A DNA stretch of 64,000 bases, from the NCBI RefSeq assembly GCF_028769735.1, contig NC_088178.1, positions 27,983,357-28,047,356 on the forward strand, read 5' to 3'. Under the pieces are notes generated by a model. The model was given only the letters and a program-made list of their open reading frames with translations, ran no database searches and had not been told where the DNA came from. The stretch is from Zonotrichia leucophrys gambelii. Taxonomy: Eukaryota > Chordata > Aves > Passeriformes > Passerellidae. The position numbers and the translations under genes are program-made. Positions 54,495-64,000 of this stretch are shown here, piece after piece; position 1 is the first letter of the stretch; each line of letters starts with the position of its first letter.

Positions 54495-57400
54495 ACTTAG
54501 ATTTTATTCCACACTTACAGATAGCCTGGGCTGTCAACGTGGACTAATTTGTCACGGAGAGAAAGTCACAGCCATTTGTGCAGAGCTGTTTCAAAAGCAC
54601 TTAGAAAGCAGAAAGGTGGGCTCCAGGCTACATGGGTGGTCAGACAGTTTGTACTCATTGTTTTCTCTCAAATTTAATACTGGTAATTAGTAATACAGCA
54701 GTTTTGTGGAGATTAGTTATTGGGAGAGAGCAGACCGACTGTTTCCTTGTAGAATTATGGAGTGCAGAAATGACTGTTGCCACTGCATCCTCCCAGCCCA
54801 CATCCCTCTGTGTATTTCAGCTTTTCTTGGGGCACTGTAACCTCACAGAAGTCAGGGTTTGGTCCCATGTCTGTCAGATGTTTGGTCTGGTTCATGGTAT
54901 TTCATAGCTGGGGCCATTTATTACCAATTTATTTCCTTGGAACACCCAGCACTGAGGTGAAACGTGATGCATCCTAAAGGTAGGACTTTGAAAGTGTGGA
55001 TTTTGAAAGGTTTTAGCCAGATGCTATGCAGGAATTAGTAACCTCCAATGTCCAGAACACATTTCAGTAGATATAAACAGCCATGCTATGGTGCTGTGCA
55101 CATGTGTGTGTGGTTCTCAGTCCTGGGGAGGGTGGCTGCTGCTGTTTATTTACAGTCCATTCCATAGCAGACCTGCAGGTAACCATGTGTTGGGAAGGAT
55201 GAGTCCCACATCCATGCAGATGCAAGGAGCCAGTAGAGAGTTGAATAAAAGGCAGGTTTAAAAGCCAGGCTAGATCCAGGAAGCCTTGTTCCTCCTTCTG
55301 ACACTGATTTTTCCTACCTGCTCATGAAAAGGAGGATGCTCTGGGAATTTTTGTCCTAATCTGAACTGTGCCAGATTTTCATTCCACTGGATTGTGCCAC
55401 AGACTCTGATCCAGGCAAAAATTTTGCACTGAGGTAAACCTCATCTAAGTTCTTCTGTCTTAAACTTGGGTGCTTGTTCTAAGATGGTTGTGTAGGCTGG
55501 TTCTGTTGTTTGATGGTGGCACTCCCCAGGGGCATTCCAGCCCAGCACATTCCTTTTGGAACTGCTTGGCTCTCACTGTTGGCTCCACAAAGAGCAGAGA
55601 CACCTCACTTTGAGCTGTGCCCAACCATTAGACCAACACTTTTAGGTGAGACAAATCTCACCTCCGGTCTCTCTGCCCATTAGTGTTTTTATCAGTGCAA
55701 TAGAAATAGTTTCAGATAGACATAGTGAGAGTAAGTAGTCTGAAGGATGGGAGAATATCCAAAAGGAGAGGGATGTTTACAGTAGCTCTTGTAAAGTCTG
55801 ATGGAACTCCCTCTCCCTTTGCTCGTAGGCAGTACCAGATCAGATGTAACTGTGGAGATGCAGGTGGTCTGATGGATTCATGGCCAAGCTTCTATACATA
55901 ATAAAATATGTATTAAGGTCATATTCTAGCAGTGCTGTAGGGAAACTGGAGTATTCTTATGCCATACTTTTTGGTAGGAATGCTTCTGCTGGGTTGCATC
56001 ACTGTCTGTAAATTTTATTGATTATAATTAAGTCAGTCTGCATTGTCTCTAAGAATCTACATGGGTTTAAAAATCAATACTCCTTATATTCATCAGGGGA
56101 ACCAGTTTGAAAAGGGATTATAGTGGGAATAAGCAATGCATTTATAGCTCTGAGTTTGTGTTTACAAACCATTAAATGCTGGCCTTCTCGACAGTCCTCA
56201 TTTAAGGGTCAGAAATAGTTTTTTTCCCTTTCTTTTACTCCATGAACAGTAACAAAAATTCTTCTTTCATGGAGAATTTCTCCTACCCTGTTTTGTACGT
56301 GATGGGTACAGCTCTGCTGTCTCAGTGATCTTCTGGGGGTAAAGAGACAGCTTTGGAGAAGCAGGAGCATGAGCAAATGTGGTAAAACCAGGAGTGAATC
56401 CACCAAAGTCCTCTCAGCTGGGTCACTTCTGTGGCAGTATCCTGTTGCCTTAAAGGGCTCCATTAGTTCTCTCCCTTGGCTTGTTTCTCCAGAAAATATC
56501 AGTTCCAGTTGTTGGAGGCTCTAACGGCCACGCTCATGGAAAGTCAGAACAAAGAGCAATTGCTGAGGGTATCTGCTATTATTGATTTATGGCTGAAGAT
56601 TAAGACCAGATTGCCCTGTCCCTATTTCTTGAACAACCCCGTCCTCAGATAGACTTCCTCCAACTCAATGGGCCCCTTATTTAAGTGCTGTTTATTGAGG
56701 ATAATCTTATCGCAGTCTGGTGCACTAAATATGTATAACTCACCTTAGGGAGAAGATGTGAAAGGTCTTTGATGATATGAAGGGTGTGAACACTAAGGAG
56801 AGTGAAGGATAATTTAGGTTGGGACTTGGGAGTGCAACTAAAACACATACCATCAAAGAAATGGAGTAGATGTGGTGTGCTCCCCAAGAGAAGAATTAAA
56901 TGCCCTTCAGATCGAGTCGTTTGAAAGCAGAGAAAGGACTGAAACTGTGTTTGTATGGATCATTCTGTGGACACAGAGGGCTGGGTGACCTTACTGAGCT
57001 TTTCTACCTTTATGTTTTGTGCAGTGCTTTGATTCCTATTTTGTTGGGCCAATAATTGAGCTACGTAATGCACAATGTATTCCACCAGTGATGCTGTTTA
57101 ACACTGCTATACCTCACCTCAGCCAGGAATTGTGGCATTTACTAGATTTGACTCCATTTATTTTATCAGTTTTAACAGCTTTTAGAACAGTGGTGGAATG
57201 GCACAAACCAAGGCATTCCCTTAACTTGTGAATCCTTCCAGGATCCCAGGGATCCATGCATGGCTCCTCAGTGCACTTGGGAAGATGGTAGTTTTGCTAT
57301 GGTTATTTTGGGGATGTGGATGGGTGCCTGCATGTTTCAACTGACATTTTGTGACCATATGAAAAGACCACAAAGGAAAGACCGAGGGAAACTGGGCTTA

Positions 57401-58250
57401 AGTAGGAGTCAGAGTGGTTTTGAGATTACATGGCAAAGCAACTTTTTCATCCTAGGCACTGCTCTTCTACATCATCCACATTTTGATTGTGTTTCAGGGC
57501 AGAAAAAGCAATGGCCTGAGCTTTGGGTTTGTGCAGAGCCCTGTGATACTGCTCAGTGCAAAAAAATGCACACATAGACATATATAATTTAAATAAAAGG
57601 GCCTAGAGATTGCTGAAGGAACTGCAAAAGTCCTGTGCAAAATAGCAGAACTTTTTTTCCTCCTTTTTTTTCAGTATGGGCAGCTGTAAAGATCTGGTCA
57701 GTGCTGGCTCTGGGCAGTGGCAAAACTTGCAGGCTGGGCTTTAAAAGCATACAAGGAGTTGTGAGAAATGTTCTTCTTTGAGGCTGTCATTAAGATAGAA
57801 ACCACTGCCCCAAGCCAGGCTATCCTGGAAATCTCTCAGGGAGATTTGAAGGGCCCTGACTGACAACTGCAGGTCTGGTGGTATCTGCCATGACAATATT
57901 TTCCAGTGTGTTCATTCAGCTGTAATGATTCATTAGAAAATAAGTTTAATTGTGGCCAGTAGTTGTGAGTATTTCTTTGTACTCTCTTATCAATGTTTTC
58001 CATTTGCAGCAGGACTTGGTTTGTTTGTTAATCTGAAGTTCTCCATTTATTTGGAAAACAAGGTTTGACTTATCGTATTGTTTGGCAGGAGAGAAGAAAG
58101 GTGAAATGGAGAGCCCCTAAAACCACAGAACAAGGAAAAGGAAAATTTGACTTTCAAGGAAAATGCTCAGTCAGGGGGGGCCAGCACAGCTGATGTGGGC
58201 AAATGAGTGTGCAGATCTCACTTGAATCACACAAATGAGCAAAATTATGA
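54495..58250. other. Intron 2 segment, unique sequence
   Basis: Only short frames occur, and I recognise no transposon, RNA gene or dense motif cluster in these 3.7 kb. Confidence 0.5.
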
Positions 58251-58350
58251 AATCATAGAGTCACAGGCCAGTTTGAGTTTGGGTTGGGGTTGGACAGGAC
58301 CTCAAAGCTCATCTTGTTCCAACCAGGGACACCTACCACTAAACCCAGGT
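58251..58350 (-). mobile_element. CR1 LINE, 3' end remnant (antisense)
   Basis: AATCATAGAGTCACAGG is followed by TTGGGGTTGGACAGGACCTC, AAAGCTCATCTTGTTCCAAC and ACCTACCACTAAACC, the reverse-complement CR1 3' end. About 100 bases and quite diverged. Confidence 0.85.
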
Positions 58351-61050
58351 GGTGATGGTGAAGAGACCTGATCTGTGCAGTAGTTGAGGAAGATACACGA
58401 CAGTTTTACTCCTCAGAAACGTTTGAAAAGCCAAACTACTTTGCTTGGACATTTTAAAAAAGCATACCTGTGCCAGTGTGAAAAATAACATACACACCAT
58501 TTTCCTCAAACTACAAATTGTGAAGTTCACAAGCTGCTGTTCAATTTGGATTTAGTTCTACTCCCCAGTGTAGTACCAAGTAGTAGCAAGGAAATTCTTC
58601 TAGTTACTGAGTTGTTCATGTGACTCTTGTGTTTTTAAAATACACACAACACTTAGAGTTTTTCACAAATGCACAGTGTGGGGCGGCAGTATTTCCATTT
58701 TGCTGGTAAAATTGGGCAATGATAGTTGGCATCTGCATCATGTGTGAAGCTGATGCTAGAACCCACATCTCCTTAATCATAAACAACTCACTTTTAGACT
58801 CTTCCCGTTGACCTTAATAGGGCCAGGGTTTGATTCCAAGTGTTTATTCTTCATTCCAAGCTCAAAGATGCATATTTTTAATCTGAATTTGAATATATGT
58901 TTCATGGCTTATTCATGCTCGGAAATACTTCTTGGCAGAGTCACCTAAATTGAGCAAAATGAGAAGCTTCTTTTAATGCAGAAATATTAAACAATGTGTG
59001 CTGGAGTGCAGAAAGCTATTTGGACACCGGAAAGCTTTATAAACATAGATTTGATTGTGATTGAACCAAAAATAGTGGTATTAAATTAAGGTCTGTTTAA
59101 GACACTAAAAAAAAACCCTCCACATTTTCCAAACTGCTAAGGATAAAATCAATCTGCAAAAGTATTTTAACTTTGTAACAAAAATATCATTGACAAAGTA
59201 AAGTGAAGATAATAAAGCATATTTAAAATTACTTGGAGGTCTTCTTAAAAATTTATGACCTCTTTCCAGTTGGAGCACATTTAACTCAAAAGCCATTTAA
59301 GAGCCTGGAAGTGGCCGTGTTTGGGCCTTGCAAGAAATATTCATTTGTTTGCTCAGAAACACTGGTAACTTTGGGTAGAGAGAACCTGTTGGGTTTTATT
59401 GTTGTATGTGAGCTGCAGTAATCAGTATTTGTGTTTTCTTAGGACAAAGATTACTGGGATGTAGCACAGGGAACAGTTTTGGATGAGCAGGGTCTGCCCA
59501 TGCCAACACATGATCCGATCCATGTCCCTTCCCTCCCATGACCTCTGGTGCCAGCAGTCCTTCCAGAAGATCATTTTGGGACCTGCTTTGCTCGTGTGCC
59601 TGTCCCAAGCACTGAGATAGAGGCAGGAGCCATGGTTAGGCTCAGCCAGAGGCTGGTTTGGATCTCAGATCCGAGCTCTGTGCCCACAGGAACTGAAGCT
59701 GATAGCAGGGCCTTGGGCCGTCGATATTTTCCATTACCATAACTGCTGTTTAGCAATGTCTCCTTGATAGGAGGGGAGTGTGTGACTGAGGCCATGTTCA
59801 TCTCTTTGCAACAGGAAGAATTATGGCATTCATAGATTGGAAGAGAGTGGGTGATAAATAAAACTGAGGCTATCCAGAAAGCCCCAGGGAGCTTCCTCTC
59901 CACAGAAAGAATAAGAAATTTATAGATGTCTAGAAATTACAGTTGAGCTTTTTGCCTTTTCTTTTTTTTTTTTTTTTTGTTAGCCTCTTTCAGTCATATG
60001 ACTGGAGTTCAATTATCAGCACAATAAATATTCCTGTGAATCGGAGCCATGTGTTGGCAACATTTTTGTGCTTCTTAGAAAGGAAGGAACATTTAGAATT
60101 GTTTAAAAACAATAGTTTAACATCAAACTTGCTCCTAAAGTCAGAAAGTGGCAGAGCCCAAAAATGTATGAGTTAAGGAGAAGTGTGTTCTGGAGGATGC
60201 AAATACAGGCAGGTTAATGCAAGTATATTTTTGGAGTAAGATTTTACAATTATGAACTATTCAGACTAAAACAATGCTGTGCATCTTCATTGTTTTCAAA
60301 ACAAAGCAAAGCAGTTACTAAGAGGCCCTTTTTGCTGCTTTTAAGAGGCTGCACAGTAGGAATGTTACCTGCAAATCAATTTAGTAGATAAATTGTTATG
60401 CTAGGAAATACCACTGGTAATCATAAAGTGTCTCCCCTAAGGTGAGTTGTGTCTGCCAGGTGGGAAATGGGAGGCATTTCAGACTTTTTCCCCATCTTGA
60501 ATTTTCTGGAGTGGTTGTTTGGCTCCTTTAAAGTATTCCCTGGAAACTCTCACTGCTCCAGTAGAGCACGAACTGCTGGGGCTGGGCTTCAGCCCTGCTT
60601 TGTCCTGGGCAGGAGATGAAGCGTGGTGACGAAATATGAAGTTCCAAGATAATTTGGAGTCCTGGAACACTTTGATTCATCTCTCGACTGCCTGGGCTTG
60701 GCAAATGCCAGAAGTTTGTGTCTTCCCCAGGATAGTCCATTGACTGACCCATATTGACTTGTTTTCAGCGCTGTTCCTGTTTGGCAGGACATTTCTAGAG
60801 CTGTAAGCAGTTTCTCCTAATTTAAGAGAGACATGACTGTTCTGGGCTCAAGGAGGTCTGACAAGAGGGAGCAGAAGTCGTCCCAACTGTACACCTTTGG
60901 CCAAGGGGACTGTAATTCTTGGATCCAGCTAACACAGGCTATTTTAAGAGAACGACTTGGCCTCTTTACAGTAAACTTCTTCGGGGGAGAGTTCATTGCA
61001 CCTAACAGGCTTCAGCCAGTCTGGATCAGCGTCTGACATTTGAACTCGAT
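58351..61050. other. Intron 2 segment, unique sequence
   Basis: A T17 run lies at 59962-59978. No gene, RNA or transposon is recognised. Confidence 0.5.
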
Positions 61051-61680
61051 GCTCTTAACACATTTGTCAGCTCTGCGTGCACACAATGAGACGCTAAATG
61101 CTTCGATAGCTGCACGTTTCCAGGCAATTCAGCAAAACCCGATTCGTTATTAGCTTTTAAATTCCAGGGGATATATGTGTGTATTTATGAATATTTCAGC
61201 AAGGCTCTGGGCGTTGAGCATTGCAGGAACACAACTGCAGTAGCCCCACAGTCACGAGAGCAGCTACTGAAGTTACAGGCGCCCGCTGCAGCAGTCTGGG
61301 GAGTATCCGAGTGGAATTTTACAAATGACAGTTTAAAGAGTTATAGTTGCCTAAAGAACGAGGCTGGAAAATTTGCAAAAATCTGTTTTCAATTATTGGG
61401 TTTTTGGTTGGTTTTTTTTTTTTTTTTTTGTTCAGCTTTAATTCCTCCAGAGGAATTTCAGTGCACTACCTTAGCTGTTCCTTTGTAATCCTGCATTCCC
61501 GTTGCTTTATTAAATACCTGGAGTTATAATCTTGTTTATGAAATCGTTATTATCTCTCCAGTTGCAAATTGCAGCATTACGTAGAGAAGTGATTATGGCA
61601 TGAGGCATGGAAAAATCGGATATGCAAATGAAGCAACTTAAGCATAATGATGGTTCAGTCCCATAACGGGCGAAAAAAAC
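61051..61680. promoter_or_regulatory. Motif-bearing AT-rich block
   Basis: It contains retained CpGs in AT-rich DNA (61070-61150), a T18 run at 61412-61429, and an octamer ATGCAAAT at 61622-61629 with ATTACG and GATTATGG nearby. Low-confidence candidate element. Confidence 0.2.
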
Positions 61681-64000
61681 ATCACTTTGCTTTTGAGTTG
61701 AAGGGTTCAGCTTTATACCAACTTGCAAACTGACCCCATCTTTTTCGTATAAATGCTCCAACTGGCTGAAACAAAACAAACAAAAGAAAAGAAAACAAAA
61801 ACAAGCTGTCTCAGAAAATATATTATAAAAATAGATTTACTCTTATAAGTAGAATACTTTTGCTGTGGTTCCAGAGCAGAAAACAACGTCTTTAAAAACC
61901 TTAGATGCGGTGGTCTAAGGACTTTGGTTATATATTGTTTAAAGGGAGAATTTTTTTAAAGGTTCATCAACTTCTGGGTTTGAGTGTGCAGCATTAAATA
62001 ACAAGTAAAACCTAGTGTATATATACTTACCTTTTCTGATTGAGATGACTCTGGAGAAGTTAAAACTTAAACAAGATTTGGCTATCAAAATCCTTATTTT
62101 AAATGTTTTCTCCTTTGGGGTAACTACTTGCTGTACTAAGGATCATTCTTGCTCCGTCACATTCTCACCCAGCTGCCCTACAGTCAAGCTGGCCTTATCC
62201 TGGTATCTCTCTGCCAATCCTGCACACGTTCCCAGCTAATCCAGCAGCCTCATTTTGAGACTCTCTTTTCCCCCTCCACCTTGTTTTTAAATGTAGCTTT
62301 AATGGTGGGTTGCTTTGGACCCTTTGATGTCTAAAAGGGGAGTAGGGGAATAGAAACTCGAAATGAATCTGATTTTCTTGCTTGCATCTTTCCCTGGCAG
62401 TGGAGTTAAAGCTGTGGCTTGTGTTCCCCGGCATTAAGAGGATTGTTGACCAGCTTTCAGAGTTGACAAGGTCACTCGAGGTACTGTGACAGGGCATTTA
62501 GGTACAGGAGTTGATCCTGTGTAATGTTAACCCAGGAAGCTGGGGAGAAATGGGGATGATCTTTCTCCTGATTTTTCTTGCCTAATTAAGGGTGTAGGAA
62601 AAGCAGGCATTGCAACAGAACAAAATGTAATTACGGAGATGATGCCTGGCATGTGTCCACTAAGCAATTGCACCTCCCTCCCTTTTCAAAATAACTGTAT
62701 TTTAGTTCCTTTTGGAGCAGTTTAAACCTTTGAACAGCTCCACTGCTCCTGCACAGACCGGGGAGGAATTGGCCACGCGCGCCAGGGAAGATGTTCAGAG
62801 TTTACTCACTGGCTTGCCCGGGCTTTGGGCGCCGTGAGGAGTTCCCTCCGTCACTCTGGTGCCAGGATCCAGAAATACCGGGCAGGTTGGGCCAAGAGGA
62901 AGTCAGAGCTGCCCTGCTGAGGGAAGGAGATGTCTGGAATTCCTATTCCACCATTCACAGCCCTAAAAAGGGATTTTACTTTTTTTTTTAATTTTTTGTG
63001 TGTGTGCTTTGTCCTGTATTTTTGCTCTGTTGCCTGAGGGAGAGCCGGAGATGTGTGTTTGAGGGAAGTCGGTGGGGCCAGCAGATCCAGATGATGCTGG
63101 ATGCTGACATGGAAGCAGCTGTGGCACTTGGTGCACTCAGAGAACACCATAGCTGTTAATTCGATAAAATAGCTTTTCCAATTGAGATATCCATCCTGGG
63201 ACAGCTGATCTTTTGTACAGCACAGCCCAATCATGCCTTTAAAGCAGCAGCAGCACCAGAACTTCCTGGAGGGAGCCTGCACTTCACTGCACACTTTGGC
63301 AGCCTCACCATAGGCCTGAGGGATACTTTCAGATTTCCCTGTAATTAATGAGCACCTCTGCACTTATGGCAAATTACAGTGTCTGATGTAGAATGTTGAC
63401 CTACAGCTGCCCCATGCCAAGTAGCCTATTTAGACCTATTTATTTCTAAATAGAGCCTGTAAATGATAACCGGAAACTTCACTATTGATTCATTTGCTCC
63501 TAAATGCTTCCTCTTTCAGGTATTGAAGTTGAAATAATTTTTGATAATCCTATAGTTACGCTGTGCCTTGGATTTATTCTATATTTATTATGTGAACATT
63601 CTCAAGCTATTTAGCATTCCTGTAAAGCCAGAGAAATTAGAGATGGAAAGGGCTTGTTTGATCTTGCATAGCCTGTCCAATAGAGCTCTGATTATCTACT
63701 TCACTTCTGAAGTCCCAGGTAATGAAAAACCTTCCACTTCTCGAAAATGTTGGACTGCCAGAAGTTTCACTGACTTTTGCTGCTGCCATGCAACATGACC
63801 AGCTCTTGTATAACCATCTCTTTGCTGTCACTGTTATGCTTATTTTGAAATGTTATTTCCTCATTTTTTCTCTCCCCATCATTATTTGATTTTCTTATTG
63901 TGTTTGGCCATTTTTCTGAAACTAAATTTATTCTGTGCTCAGACTGCTTTCAGACTCCTAGCACCTTTCTTTGTTCTTCTGGTACATCAAACATCTGGTT
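61681..64000. other. Intron 2 segment to window end
   Basis: No gene is recognised. CTATTTAGA (63426-63434) and TCTAAATAG (63445-63453) form a 9-bp inverted repeat resembling MEF2-type words. The antisense 170-codon frame at 62851-63363 has no recognisable domain. Confidence 0.45.

Overview
The window looks like avian nuclear DNA from the NFIA (nuclear factor I/A) locus, on the sense strand. Two things support this. First, positions 3609-4140 hold one unmistakable coding exon: 532 bp, open throughout, with a pyrimidine-rich acceptor before it and a GTAAGT donor after it. It encodes the DNA-binding core of nuclear factor I, and the paralogue-specific residues are those of NFIA. Second, the interspersed repeats I can recognise are mostly CR1 LINE fragments ending in the bird-type ATTCTATG-like tail. 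I cannot name the species.

Layout: 1-3608 is the 3' part of intron 1 (the short first exon must lie upstream of the window). 3609-4140 is the large second exon. 4141-64000 is about 60 kb of intron 2 that does not reach the next constitutive exon. The many 60-260 codon open frames in the intron are chance frames in low-stop sequence, CR1 remnants, or antisense shadows. No tRNA, rRNA or second protein-coding gene could be recognised.

The intron has a visible texture. From exon 2 to about 26.5 kb there is almost no recognisable transposon, only a 54-bp CR1 tail. AT-rich blocks with homeodomain, POU octamer, SOX, HOX/CDX and nuclear-receptor-type motifs are interleaved with small CpG-dense islands at 6.06-6.24, 19.26-19.43, 31.19-31.35 and 52.47-52.75 kb. 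From 26.5 kb onward CR1 copies appear (26.6, 36.5, 43.7, 44.4, 46.4, 58.25 kb), along with a foldback DNA-transposon relic at 36.9-37.1 kb and a 675-bp degenerate satellite built on TGTACA/GCTACAC words at 34.0-34.65 kb. This is the pattern expected of a developmental transcription-factor gene whose long intron acts as a regulatory landscape, but the enhancer calls rest on composition and motifs alone.

The most interesting candidate is at 53167-53241: a 75-nt segment with an excellent acceptor, a plausible branch point, a usable donor and an open frame in the phase set by exon 2. If spliced in, it would add 25 residues just after the NFI DNA-binding domain without changing the downstream frame. 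It could be an unrecognised NFIA cassette exon; it could also be a decoy, and RNA evidence would decide.
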